Numbered from the stretch's first letter, positions 8,214 through 16,699 are shown. The stretch: 64,000 nucleotides of DNA from Paucihalobacter ruber (GCF_006494535.1 NZ_VHIQ01000001.1:62001-126000), one strand, 5' to 3'. Program-made: numbers and translations. Notes: a model not told the origin generated them from the letters alone.

Positions 8214-8966
8214 ATGTTAAAATTCTTCCGCAACCTCCGAAAAAAACTGATTGAACAGAATAAAGTCCGAAAATATCTGGCCTACGCAATCGGCGAAATC
8301 ATCCTAGTGGTGATTGGTATTTTGATTGCACTTCAGGTTAATAATGAGAACGACCAACGTAAAGCTAATAAACTTGAGATTAAAATTTTGAAAGAAATTC
8401 AAATCAACTTACAAAATGACATACTTGAGATTAGATCGGATATTGAACTAATGGAAGATCTTACCAAAGGAGTTACGAATATCAAAGATTTCATCAAATT
8501 GAATGATAAACCTACTGATTCGTTTAACAGAAATTGCGCATTGCTTCGCCTTACACCCCATTTTAATCCAATTACCAGTGGTTTTAAGTTACTTCAATCT
8601 CAAGGAATAGGATTAGTGAGCAATGATAGTCTTAGAAATGCTATTTCTTTCCAATACGATATGCTTTATCCCTATTATAAAACTTACGAGGAAGAACGAT
8701 CAAGATTCCATTCTATGCACAGTGAACCAATTCTTTTAAATTACTTTTCTATGTATTTTAATGAGCAAAATAGCATGTACCAACATGGTTTATTTTTTGA
8801 AACTAATACTGAAGACTATTTAAAATTGAAAGAAGATAAAAGTTTCTTAAAGATCATTACCGCAATTTCATTTGAAAACGAAATTATAAAAAGCCGAGCA
8901 AAAAAAGTTGAAAACAGTATTATTGAACTCATTGAAAATATTAGTATTGAATTAAAAAATAATTAA
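8214..8966 (+). CDS. DUF6090 family membrane protein, without repeat insertion
   Basis: A 250-residue paralogue of its neighbours. MLKFFRNLRKKLIEQNKVRKYLAYAIGEII runs directly into the single transmembrane helix LVVIGILIALQVNN; the spacer between the basic start and the helix lacks the repeat-encoded LPTGQAG peptide seen in the flanking copies, so it shows the ancestral form. The rest is a helical, charged domain with no recognisable catalytic motif. It starts five bases after the previous stop. Function unknown; tandem duplication and divergence of the soluble part suggest paralogues with different partners, which is inference. Confidence 0.85.
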   Translation: MLKFFRNLRKKLIEQNKVRKYLAYAIGEIILVVIGILIALQVNNENDQRKANKLEIKILKEIQINLQNDILEIRSDIELMEDLTKGVTNIKDFIKLNDKPTDSFNRNCALLRLTPHFNPITSGFKLLQSQGIGLVSNDSLRNAISFQYDMLYPYYKTYEEERSRFHSMHSEPILLNYFSMYFNEQNSMYQHGLFFETNTEDYLKLKEDKSFLKIITAISFENEIIKSRAKKVENSIIELIENISIELKNN

Positions 8967-9010
8967 AGTCTGCCTAGCGCAGGCATTCACAACACTACTA
9001 ACCAATAAGA

Positions 9011-9051
9011 TTCCCGCTTTCTCGGGAAATAGAGTTACCCGTCTGCACGGG
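9011..9051 (+). promoter_or_regulatory. leader hairpins before third DUF6090 gene (copy of leader at 7.4 kb)
   Basis: Two hairpins: TTCCCG/CGGGAA (9011-9028) and CCCGT-CTGC-ACGGG (9038-9051). The second is followed by CAATAAATATG, and the same arrangement (CCCGT-TTAC-ACGGG, then CAATAAATATG) precedes the first paralogue at 7416-7440. Hairpin-to-ATG spacing is eight bases in both. This is consistent with a duplicated leader, possibly acting on translation. Confidence 0.55.
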
Positions 9052-9059
9052 CAATAAAT

Positions 9060-9842
9060 ATGATAAAATTCTTCCGTCACATTCGTAAATCCCTTCTTAT
9101 GGAAAACCTACCTACCGGACAAGCAGGCAAAACAAGTAAGTACCTAAAATACGCCATAGGCGAAATCGTCCTAGTCGTTATTGGAATTTTAATTGCACTA
9201 CAAATTAATAATTGGAATGAGGAGCGAAAATTAAAAATAGAGATCAACAATTATCTCACCCAAAAACTTGAAAACTTAAAAGATGATCAAGAGCGACTTA
9301 TTGATATGCGCAACTATAGAATAAAGGCAGAAAAAACAAGTAAAGCGCTTCTGGATACCGGACTAAAAAACGCCAATGTATTCGACGTTATTAATGGAAC
9401 GGTCTTAATCTCTGTTGAGCGCAGATTTGTATCTACGATTGAGCGAAATGAGAGCTCAATTATTAAATATTACTCAAGTGCTAAAGAGGCAAAAATTAAT
9501 AAGTTGGAGCAAAAATACATCAATGAGTTAGAATTGATGACCTTTGAAGAAAACCGATTAAACAATTTTAGTGAAGCCATTGAAATAGATTTGTGGAGAA
9601 ATGGATACCTGGTAGAAAACCGCGATTTGATTACCACGATAACAGAGACCAAAGACGCTTCCAGTTTCACGGAAGACATTCCCGAATTCATTCTAAATGA
9701 TGCCAACGGATTAAAGTCGTTAGAAGGCATGTTTAGAAGAAGCGAACTGGCTGGCCCTAGTATTGTTCTAAAATTGAATCAGCTTATCGAAACCAATCAA
9801 GAATTAAGAAACGAAATTCAAAACTATTTAAACAATCAGTAA
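9060..9842 (+). CDS. DUF6090 family membrane protein, with diverged repeat insertion
   Basis: A 260-residue third paralogue. MIKFFRHIRKSLLMENLPTG then QAGKTSKY again carries the repeat-encoded LPTGQAG peptide (bases about 9106-9126), in a version with point changes (TACCTACC for TGCCTACC, AAGCAGG for CAGGCAGG). It is followed by the family helix YAIGEIVLVVIGILIALQINNW. The remainder is a coiled, charged region. The leader before it copies that of the first gene, so the first and third genes look like a duplication pair and the second is more distant. Function unknown. Confidence 0.85.
   Translation: MIKFFRHIRKSLLMENLPTGQAGKTSKYLKYAIGEIVLVVIGILIALQINNWNEERKLKIEINNYLTQKLENLKDDQERLIDMRNYRIKAEKTSKALLDTGLKNANVFDVINGTVLISVERRFVSTIERNESSIIKYYSSAKEAKINKLEQKYINELELMTFEENRLNNFSEAIEIDLWRNGYLVENRDLITTITETKDASSFTEDIPEFILNDANGLKSLEGMFRRSELAGPSIVLKLNQLIETNQELRNEIQNYLNNQ
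9106..9126. repeat. diverged CCTGCC-type palindrome inside a coding sequence
   Basis: Read in frame as LPTGQAG within the third DUF6090 gene, like the copy at 7485-7505 but with three base changes that weaken the palindrome while keeping the peptide unchanged. Confidence 0.75.
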
Positions 9843-9972
9843 TGATTTAAATGATGAAATCAATGTGTTGGATATTTAGAATATGGAAAGAAAATATTAA
9901 TACAAAAATTAATCGGAATGAATTGTTTTAGATCACTACATTCGGAGAAAACAAATAAAAAACAGATGTATC

Positions 9973-11670
9973 ATGTATCAACTTGGCAAGCTTAATTCAG
10001 AAAAGAAAGGTCATTATCATATTATTTTACAAAGTATATTTCGTCACTTTTCGCATGTTTGTATTGTTCTAATATTTATCTCGGTTTCACTGTCATGTGC
10101 TCAAAGCAAAGAAAAAAATGAAATCGACCAAAGACCAAATATTGTATTGATAGTTGCAGACGATTTGGGGTTTGGTGATATTGGGTGTTATGGTGGAGAA
10201 ATTGAAACTCCAAACATAGATGCCCTTGCCTCTAACGGTATTAGATTTAGTAGTTTTCATACAGCACCCATGTGCGCTCCTACACGTGCGATGTTACTTT
10301 CAGGAAACGATAACCATATTGCAGGAATGGGAGGTCAAGGGCTCGTGACCGAAGTTTTTGGTTATGAAGGGAAATTAACAGACCGTATAGTTACCATCCC
10401 GCAATTGCTAAGAGATGCAGGTTACCACACCTATATGGCCGGGAAATGGCATTTAGGAATAGAACCTAATGATAATCCTCATCGAAAAGGATTTGAACAC
10501 TCTTTTGTACTACTCGAGGGCGCCGGTAATCATTACACCAATCAAAGTGCCTTGAATAACGGAATTTCCAGCTACACTGAAGACGGTGAACCAACAAGGT
10601 GGAAAGACGGTAATTATTCAACCAATTATTATACCGATAAACTTATTGAATATATAGGCCGCTATAAAGCAGATGATCAACCATTTTTTGCTTTTGCAGC
10701 TTATACATCACCACACTGGCCTTTGCAAGTTGATGAAAAATATTGGAAAAAGTATAGTGGCCTCTATAACGATGGTTATGAAAAACTAAGGGAGAGAAGA
10801 TTAAATAGCCTAAAAAAAGCAGGCATTATTCCACAAAATGCAATTCTCCCTCAACTGCATGAGCAAATTAAACCATGGGATTCACTCTCTGAAGTAGAAA
10901 AGATGAAAGAAGCCAGAAAAATGGAGCTATATGCCGGCATGGTGGATAATTTAGATGATAATATTGGAAGACTCATTACATATCTCAAAGAAATTGGAGA
11001 ATTTGAAAACACATTGTTCGTTTTTATATCAGATAACGGTGCTGCTCATAGAGATTTTATTAATGCAGAAAACTATAGCTCATTGAGGGAATATTACAAT
11101 GATGATTATGAGAATATGGGAAAAGAAAACTCTTATATTTCATATGGGCCCCAATGGGCTGAAGCCGGATCAGCACCATTCAGATATTTCAAAGATTACG
11201 CAACCGAAGGCGGCATTAACACAACCATGATTATTAGTGGCGCTAAGGTTACCAGAAAAAATAACATTCACACCGGATTCTTGAGTTTGTTAGACTTGGC
11301 CCCTACTTTTTATGATATCTCCGGAGCAACCTATCCTGAAAAATATCAAGACAAAGAAATTTATCCGCTTAGGGGTAGATCGCTGTTACCATATATATCG
11401 GGTAAAACCGATGTTATTCATGCTCCAGACTATGTTTTTGCATTAGAACATTACGGAAATGCCATGCTCCGAAAAGGAAATTGGAAAATAACCAATTTCA
11501 AAAGGCCATTTGAGCTTGAGAATTTCGCTCTTTACAATCTTTCGAATGATATAGGTGAGCAAATTGATCTCAAGAACACTCAAAAAGAAAAGTATGAAGA
11601 GTTGTTGATGGAATGGGCTAAGTTTTCAGAGGAAGTGAAAATACAAATACCGGCTCCTTCTTCAAAATAA
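9973..11670 (+). CDS. sulfatase (arylsulfatase type), predicted lipoprotein
   Basis: A 565-residue exported sulfatase. The N-terminus is long and ends in a hydrophobic stretch with lipobox-like SLSC (Cys42), suggesting anchoring in the cell envelope. The metal-binding Asp pair is at 63-64 (VADDLG). The formylglycine site reads C-A-P-T-R with Cys101, Pro103 and Arg105, so Cys-type maturation by a formylglycine-generating enzyme (not in this window) is expected; the Ser of the consensus is Thr, a common variant. GKWHLG, SPHWP and SDNGA are further family motifs. Marine Bacteroidota use such enzymes on sulfated polysaccharides. No SusCD pair or glycoside hydrolase lies next to it, so the substrate is open. 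Confidence 0.93.
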   Translation: MYQLGKLNSEKKGHYHIILQSIFRHFSHVCIVLIFISVSLSCAQSKEKNEIDQRPNIVLIVADDLGFGDIGCYGGEIETPNIDALASNGIRFSSFHTAPMCAPTRAMLLSGNDNHIAGMGGQGLVTEVFGYEGKLTDRIVTIPQLLRDAGYHTYMAGKWHLGIEPNDNPHRKGFEHSFVLLEGAGNHYTNQSALNNGISSYTEDGEPTRWKDGNYSTNYYTDKLIEYIGRYKADDQPFFAFAAYTSPHWPLQVDEKYWKKYSGLYNDGYEKLRERRLNSLKKAGIIPQNAILPQLHEQIKPWDSLSEVEKMKEARKMELYAGMVDNLDDNIGRLITYLKEIGEFENTLFVFISDNGAAHRDFINAENYSSLREYYNDDYENMGKENSYISYGPQWAEAGSAPFRYFKDYATEGGINTTMIISGAKVTRKNNIHTGFLSLLDLAPTFYDISGATYPEKYQDKEIYPLRGRSLLPYISGKTDVIHAPDYVFALEHYGNAMLRKGNWKITNFKRPFELENFALYNLSNDIGEQIDLKNTQKEKYEELLMEWAKFSEEVKIQIPAPSSK

Positions 11671-11887
11671 CAGATGATTTTGTCCAGCTCTGAGAAGTCT
11701 CCCAACTGCGCAATACAATTAAACCCCACTGGTCATTACAGAGTATACTTAAATAATTTAACCTGTATTTAGTTCCAGCATATACAAAAAGTATTAAGAA
11801 AATTGAAGGCAATTAGTTTGAAATAATGCAACTTACCGAGAAAATTTAAAAAATTAGATTTAAGTATTTCTTAACACATTGTAGTAT

Positions 11888-11895
11888 TACCTTTG
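11888..11895 (+). promoter_or_regulatory. putative -7 element TACCTTTG
   Basis: Matches the Bacteroidota TAnnTTTG -7 consensus, 19 bases before the ATG at 11915. No clear -33 TTG at the right spacing. Confidence 0.5.
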
Positions 11896-11914
11896 ATTTA
11901 TAATTGGTAAAAAA

Positions 11915-12262
11915 ATGCTTGTCTTTAAGTGTTTTATAAGTGGTTTGTTATTATGGCTGTCTACAGGCCATTATCAAGAATTTAATACGACTCTTTCAAA
12001 TCATGAGACGCAGTTAGATACTGTTATCTCACCAATACACAAAAAGTATCAAGCCTTAATTGTTGAAGTTGATTTCAATTTACATCAGGCAAATTGGCCA
12101 TTTAAAACATTAAAAACACCGGTTGCTCCTTTAAAAAACAGGGCACTGCCGTATAATGCCGGCATCTTCAACCATCGGCTGTTATACTTCAATATTAGTA
12201 ACACTATTCCATTACAATTAACAACGAGTAAACTCATATTTCCTTTTCATTGTTTTACATAA
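11915..12262 (+). CDS. small hypothetical protein
   Basis: 115 residues of unrecognised family. The first 18 residues (MLVFKCFISGLLLWLSTG) are hydrophobic and could be a signal or anchor; the rest has no repeats or motifs I can identify. A good -7 promoter match precedes it and the base composition is like its neighbours, so it may be real. It could equally be a chance ORF in a long non-coding stretch. It has no operon partner. Confidence 0.45.
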   Translation: MLVFKCFISGLLLWLSTGHYQEFNTTLSNHETQLDTVISPIHKKYQALIVEVDFNLHQANWPFKTLKTPVAPLKNRALPYNAGIFNHRLLYFNISNTIPLQLTTSKLIFPFHCFT

Positions 12263-12358
12263 AAAATTAATTGATTTTATTGTTTAAATCTTTTCCCTCT
12301 AGCTAGGGGCTAAGGTTTACTATCACTATTTCAATCTATTAATTAAAAAAATATCACA

Positions 12359-12865
12359 ATGAAAATTTCAATGATGGTGATAATAATAGTCACTACACTC
12401 TTTTGTTTATTGCCCTATGTTTGGTTTATAATGTCAGGACAAACATCCATCAAAAAAAAGGAAAAACAATTTATAAAAATTATAAAAGATCTCAATCTTT
12501 CTTTTGAGATTAAAGAACAATGGAACAATAATTTTATTGGATTCTGCCAACCAAAAAACGTTCTCATATTTATAAAATTAAATAATCAGGAACACAAGCT
12601 ATTTAATATTGAACTCAAACAAATAAAAAGTTGTCAAATCCTTGCAACAGCTCAAACCCTTGTAAAGGACAATAAAAGTGTTTCTAAACTTCGGGGCTTG
12701 GATTTAGAATTGATAATGCAGGCAAACCAAGCACCATTAATTCTCAATTTTTATGATTCGAACGAAGAATTTACAGAAGATTTGGAATTAAAGCGTGCTC
12801 AAAAGTGGGAATCCTTGATTAACCAAAACACATTAAAACCAATAGTGCCTCCTAAAGCGGCCTAA
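12359..12865 (+). CDS. hypothetical membrane-anchored protein
   Basis: 168 residues with one N-terminal transmembrane segment (about 4-26) followed by a soluble domain of alternating strands (VLIFIKLNNQEHKLFNIEL) and a charged C-terminus. I recall similar proteins in Flavobacteriaceae but no function. It lies 92 bases before the cation antiporter on the same strand, so co-transcription is possible but not shown. Confidence 0.7.
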   Translation: MKISMMVIIIVTTLFCLLPYVWFIMSGQTSIKKKEKQFIKIIKDLNLSFEIKEQWNNNFIGFCQPKNVLIFIKLNNQEHKLFNIELKQIKSCQILATAQTLVKDNKSVSKLRGLDLELIMQANQAPLILNFYDSNEEFTEDLELKRAQKWESLINQNTLKPIVPPKAA

Positions 12866-12957
12866 AGTAACATTATTAACAGACCCGGTCTTTTGACACA
12901 AAATAATTACCTAACTTGGCTAATGCCATATCTTTTTAAAACATATATTAAGAAATT

Positions 12958-13914
12958 ATGATAACCTATATTCTTTTTGTTATTGGTTTTGTTGTACTTA
13001 TTAAAGGCGCCGATCTGCTTGTAGATGGTGCCGCTTCTATTGCTAAAAAGTTAAAAATCTCCAGTATTGTTATAGGGTTAACAATAGTTGCTTTTGGTAC
13101 TTCTGCACCGGAACTCATTGTTAATATTTTTGCCAGTGCCAGTGGCAATACTGAAATTGCCATTGGTAATATTTTGGGAAGTAATATTGCCAATATCTTA
13201 TTGATTTTAGGAATATCCTCCATTATTTATCCGCTTGTTACAAAAGAAAACACCGTGTGGAAAGAGATTCCGCTATGTTTGTTGGGGGCAATCATTTTAG
13301 GCGTTATGGCCAACGATATGCTCATTGACAAAACCTTGTTTTCCGGTTTAACAAGAATAGATGGTATTGTTTTAATTGCATTTTTTATCATATTTCTATA
13401 CTACACCTTTGGAATCAGCAAAATAAGTGCTGATACCGAGGAGACTGAAATAAAAGAGTTTGGTTATTTAAAATCCTCTGTATTTATAATCCTAGGATTG
13501 GTTGGGTTGTCTTTGGGTGGCAAATGGATTGTTGACGGTGCCGTAAAGATTGCCGAATTATTTGATATTAGCCAAAGCCTTATTGGACTTACGGTAGTTG
13601 CCATAGGTACCTCATTACCCGAATTGGCTACCTCGGCCATTGCTGCATACAAAAAACAAACAGACATTGCCATTGGCAACGTGGTGGGCTCGAACATCTT
13701 TAATATATTTTGGATTTTAGGTCTGAGTTCGATTATTCGTCCGTTGCCATTTCAGGTTGACTCCAATTGGGACATCGTAATGACAATCTTATCAAGTTTA
13801 CTGCTATTTGCTATCATGTTTATAGGAAAAAAACATACAGTAGAAAGATGGCAAGGGGTTGTCATGATTTTAATGTACGTAGGATATATGGTGTTTTTAG
13901 TAAGTAGTAAATAA
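12958..13914 (+). CDS. calcium/sodium antiporter, CaCA family (YrbG-like)
   Basis: A 318-residue inner-membrane exchanger with about ten helices in two inverted repeats. The alpha-1 motif AFGTSAPEL (45-53) and the alpha-2 motif AIGTSLPEL (215-223) supply the ion-binding Ser/Thr and Glu residues; each is followed by an IAIGNxxGSN segment (68-76 and 238-246). This is the CaCA superfamily, which exchanges Ca2+ against Na+ or H+. Length is normal. With a probable Na+ V-ATPase in the same window, a Na+-driven mode is plausible but not provable from sequence. Confidence 0.93.
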   Translation: MITYILFVIGFVVLIKGADLLVDGAASIAKKLKISSIVIGLTIVAFGTSAPELIVNIFASASGNTEIAIGNILGSNIANILLILGISSIIYPLVTKENTVWKEIPLCLLGAIILGVMANDMLIDKTLFSGLTRIDGIVLIAFFIIFLYYTFGISKISADTEETEIKEFGYLKSSVFIILGLVGLSLGGKWIVDGAVKIAELFDISQSLIGLTVVAIGTSLPELATSAIAAYKKQTDIAIGNVVGSNIFNIFWILGLSSIIRPLPFQVDSNWDIVMTILSSLLLFAIMFIGKKHTVERWQGVVMILMYVGYMVFLVSSK

Positions 13915-13940
13915 AACATGTGTTTTGAAACTTTTCCTTT

Positions 13941-14161
13941 GTTTTGCAAAGCCTTCAAAATTAGTAGCACATTGAAACCTTCACCTTCAAACACTTTATA
14001 GATCTAACAACAATAACAAATTATTAACCATCAACTTTCTCTTTTTAAACAATTGAATGTTAGCTTATTTAAAGTTTTATTATATTTGAGAAGCTGTAAC
14101 TCATAACATCTCATTTACCCGGATAACAGCATTAAAGATAATGATATAACACGTTGCCAAC
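13941..14161 (+). repeat. intergenic repeat, copy 1 (with promoter element)
   Basis: About 220 bases that align with 23509-23725: shared blocks include CCTTCACCTTCAA (13978-), TAGATCTAAC, AACAATTGAATGT, a TATATTTG -7 element (14081-14088) and ATAACATCTC. Identity is roughly two thirds by eye. It ends in ACGTTGCCAAC, resembling the end of a cassette-type repeat. Confidence 0.6.
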
Positions 14162-14460
14162 AAGTTTGACGCAACTCCTGAAAGTGAATTAAAACAAGAA
14201 AATTTCGGCTGGTTTAGAACAAATAGGAATTAGAAAAACTGACTATCTACGCGGACTAAAAAGCGGAACTAAAAAATGTGTCGGACATTAATGCTCGCCC
14301 GAGTTTCGGGATTCCAGCGAAATTTAAGTAAGTCATCATCTTTTGGCTGAATAGCAGAACGGCAAAATAGAACGTGACGAGCAACACGCAGAAGAGAGAA
14401 TAGGATTTTAATAAGATACATTAGAATAATAGAAGAATATAAAGGAATAGATAAAAACCA
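14162..14460. other. apparent decayed cassette between two repeats
   Basis: About 300 bases lying between the ACGTTGCCAAC end of one repeat (to 14161) and the GTTGGCAACACC start of the next (14461). No frame is open on the plus strand, and the minus-strand ORF (14269-14493) runs into the repeat, so it is not credible. This may be a gene cassette whose ORF has been lost. Confidence 0.4.
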
Positions 14461-14596
14461 GTTGGCAACACCGGCTATAAAAAATAGCTGCAAAGTGCTT
14501 AATTCAAAGTTTTTGTGTATTTTTAAAATCAGTAATTAAACGGAAAGGCTTGCGAGTATTTACACGCTACTTTTCATAGCCAAACACGTTGTGTGC
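14461..14596 (+). repeat. attC-like inverted repeat element
   Basis: Starts GTTGGCAACACCGGCTAT and ends ATAGCCAAACACGTTGTGTG plus C, with GGCTAT/ATAGCC and CAAC/GTTG pairing to form a long imperfect hairpin of about 136 bases. I recall near-identical sequences dispersed in Flavobacterium genomes. The next start codon (14617) follows 20 bases after its end, the spacing expected for an integron-type cassette. Confidence 0.65.
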
Positions 14597-14616
14597 GATT
14601 ATAAACCGATACGAGA

Positions 14617-15669
14617 ATGACAATTAGAACGACTGTTTTATTGACAATTTTATTCATTAGCAGTTTGACAAATGCTCAAACTCAAACTTGCGACTGCGGA
14701 AAAGACTTCGAATTTTTAGCGACAAGTTACATCAAGGACTATTCAGGTATTCAGGACTTTTCAAAACAATATCCTGACTACTTGCAAACTATTGACAAAT
14801 TAGCTAAACAAGCAAAATCTATAAAGGACATTAAAGGTTGTGATAAAATAATTGGCAAACTCATCGCTTATATTAATAACGGACACGTAGTTTACGGACA
14901 AACCAAAGAAAATCCTTTGTATGGAAAAGGAAAATCAAAACCTTCGCAAGGTTCATTAGACCCCACATTAAATTTCCTCGACAATAAAACAGTTTTGATC
15001 CAAATAAAAACTTGCGACCTATCATACAAAAGCCTTCTTGATAGTCTTGTATCCAGTAATAAAGCCAAACTCGACAAGACGGAACATTTTATTTTGGACT
15101 TGCGTGGCAATGAAGGCGGCGGTGACGCAACTTTTGAAACAATTATTCCTTACTTATATACTAATCCAATTCTAGTTCATACAGCACAACTTTGGACATC
15201 TGAAAATATCGTTAAAATGTTTGACGAATTTTTAAATAATCCCGAAATTCCTAAAGAAAGCAAATTACATATTCAAAAGATTGTAACGAACGCAAAAGAA
15301 AATCCCAATACCTTCGTGTCTCTATCTGAGAACAAAGTTGATACCTTGATTATTAATTCAGTATCAGAATTTCCAAAAAAAGTAAGCATCATTATTGACC
15401 GTGACTGCAAAAGTTCAACAGAACAATTTCTATTGCTTGCAAAACAAAGTAAAAAGACAACAATTTACGGACATACTAATAGTGGTGGAGCATTGGACTA
15501 CTCAAACTTAAACTTCATTTTGACACCATCTGGTTATTGGTATGCTTCTGTTCCTACCACAAGGACAACAAGACTTCCCGACAACCCTGTTGACCCCAAC
15601 GGAATTAAACCAGATGTATTAGTTGACAAGAAAATAAAAGACATAATTCAATGGTTAAGACAAAAATAA
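14617..15669 (+). CDS. S41 family peptidase, exported
   Basis: A 350-residue protein with a signal peptide (about 1-20, ending TNAQ) and a tail-specific-protease (S41) domain. FILDLRGNEGGG (the conserved DLRxNxGG) and DRDCKSSTEQF with Ser266 three residues before Glu269 fit the catalytic region; Lys lies downstream in QSKKTTIYG. No PDZ domain is obvious, so it resembles the simple S41 type found widely in Bacteroidota rather than CtpA. It follows an attC-like element by 20 bases and is followed by another, so it looks like a single-gene cassette. Confidence 0.85.
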   Translation: MTIRTTVLLTILFISSLTNAQTQTCDCGKDFEFLATSYIKDYSGIQDFSKQYPDYLQTIDKLAKQAKSIKDIKGCDKIIGKLIAYINNGHVVYGQTKENPLYGKGKSKPSQGSLDPTLNFLDNKTVLIQIKTCDLSYKSLLDSLVSSNKAKLDKTEHFILDLRGNEGGGDATFETIIPYLYTNPILVHTAQLWTSENIVKMFDEFLNNPEIPKESKLHIQKIVTNAKENPNTFVSLSENKVDTLIINSVSEFPKKVSIIIDRDCKSSTEQFLLLAKQSKKTTIYGHTNSGGALDYSNLNFILTPSGYWYASVPTTRTTRLPDNPVDPNGIKPDVLVDKKIKDIIQWLRQK

Positions 15670-15693
15670 CGGCACATAACAGCACCTACCCAA

Positions 15694-15713
15694 CCTGTCT
15701 GCCGACAGGCAGG
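15694..15713. repeat. CCTGTC/GACAGG palindrome of the CCTGCC family
   Basis: CCTGTCTGCCGACAGGCAGG, with six-base arms around TGCC; a small dispersed palindrome inside the attC-like element. Confidence 0.7.
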
Positions 15714-15764
15714 AAGTGGGGGTTCAGAGATTAAATCATCCCGATGGCTATTGGGATTGTGCTT

Positions 15765-15807
15765 CCCTGCCTTGCCGCCAGCCTGCCGGCAGACAGGGCA
15801 GGCAGGT
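15765..15807. repeat. composite CCTGCC-family palindrome
   Basis: About 43 bases containing two overlapping units: an outer CCCTGCC/GGCAGG pairing and an inner GCCTGCCGGCAG core. It looks like one palindrome inserted into, or recombined with, another copy of the same family. Confidence 0.7.
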
Positions 15808-15885
15808 ATCAAAGTTTGTGCTTGGTTGATATGCCTGAGGCGGACTTCGAAATCACCACCTTCGGGTAGCTGTAAAACGTTGTGC

Positions 15886-16084
15886 TTTATTTTAACCAAC
15901 CGCTAACCAATTAGATTCCCTCTCAATAGATATCAAAATTTGCAGTAAAAAGCAGCTACCGGCTGTATGTTAAAGGCTAGTGGCCAACAGCATTACATTG
16001 CTATGAATTAAATACCAATCCAAAAAATACAGATAGGTAGTTAAAAAACAATACCTTTATAATTCATTTTTCATAAATCTAGTT
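15886..16084. other. spacer before lemA
   Basis: About 200 bases after the attC-like element. The last 60 bases contain ACCTTTATAATTC near 16050, which could be a weak promoter for lemA. No ORF or further repeat was recognised. Confidence 0.4.
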
Positions 16085-16633
16085 ATGAGCGTTATTATTA
16101 TTGCTTTAGTCATCCTCACCATTGTTTACTTTATTTATATCTACAACACCCTTATCAAGCTCCGTACTATGGTCAATGAGGCCTGGAGCGGTATTGATGT
16201 GCAGCTACAAAAACGTCACGATTTAATTCCCAATATTGTACAAGTGGTGCAAGGTTATGCTACTCACGAAAAAAACCTATTTGAAAGCATTACAAAACTG
16301 CGTAACCAAGGTATTAAGGCAGATAATGTAAAAGAGCAAGAGGCTGCCGAGGTAGGCCTTTCTAAAGCCTTGGGAAATTTGTTTGCAGTAGTAGAGAATT
16401 ATCCCGAATTAAAAGCCAACCAAAATTTCCTCGAGTTACAGAAGGAACTTTCGGTTGTTGAAAACGATTTACAGCGTGCCAGAAGATATTACAATGGCAG
16501 TGTACGAAATTACAATATCCTTATTGAACAATTCCCATCGATGTTGGTAGCCAAAGCAGCCAATCATACCACTAAAGACTTTTTTGATATTAAAAATGAA
16601 ACTGAGCGTGTGGTTCCAAATGTTAACTTTTAA
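16085..16633 (+). CDS. lemA: LemA family protein (first copy)
   Basis: A 182-residue protein with one N-terminal transmembrane helix (about 3-22) and a long helical bundle. The LemA signature is clear: NEAWSGIDVQLQKRHDLIPN (36-55) and the closing NYNILIEQFPS. LemA proteins are envelope proteins of unknown biochemical role, typically next to membrane peptidases or TPM/DUF2207 proteins. Here the DUF2207 gene follows after 120 bases, in which a CCTGCC palindrome is embedded. A second LemA gene lies at 21917 on the other strand next to an M48 peptidase. Confidence 0.93.
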   Translation: MSVIIIALVILTIVYFIYIYNTLIKLRTMVNEAWSGIDVQLQKRHDLIPNIVQVVQGYATHEKNLFESITKLRNQGIKADNVKEQEAAEVGLSKALGNLFAVVENYPELKANQNFLELQKELSVVENDLQRARRYYNGSVRNYNILIEQFPSMLVAKAANHTTKDFFDIKNETERVVPNVNF

Positions 16634-16699
16634 AATCTTAGAGATGAAACATCCATAATCAACCTAAAACACACATATAAATCATGATTTGGATGTTCC

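Larger units (their letters stand above)
15672..15885 (+). repeat. attC-like element carrying palindrome cluster
   Basis: Left arm GCACATAACAGCACCTACCC (15672-15691) and right arm GGGTAGCTGTAAAACGTTGT plus GC (15864-15885) are imperfect inverted complements (GCACA/TGTGC, ACAGC/GCTGT, TACCC/GGGTA). The interior contains GGGTTCAG and is enlarged by the palindromes at 15694-15713, 15738-15757 and 15765-15807. The right arm resembles that of 26933-27059. Confidence 0.65.

Noticed and set aside
14269-14493. 74-codon minus-strand ORF
   Set aside because: It overlaps the attC-like element at its start and shows no protein-like features; treated as chance.
15648-15899. 83-codon minus-strand ORF with Cys/Arg/Gly-rich residues
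   Set aside because: It is produced by reading through the palindrome cluster; no start context and no homology expected.
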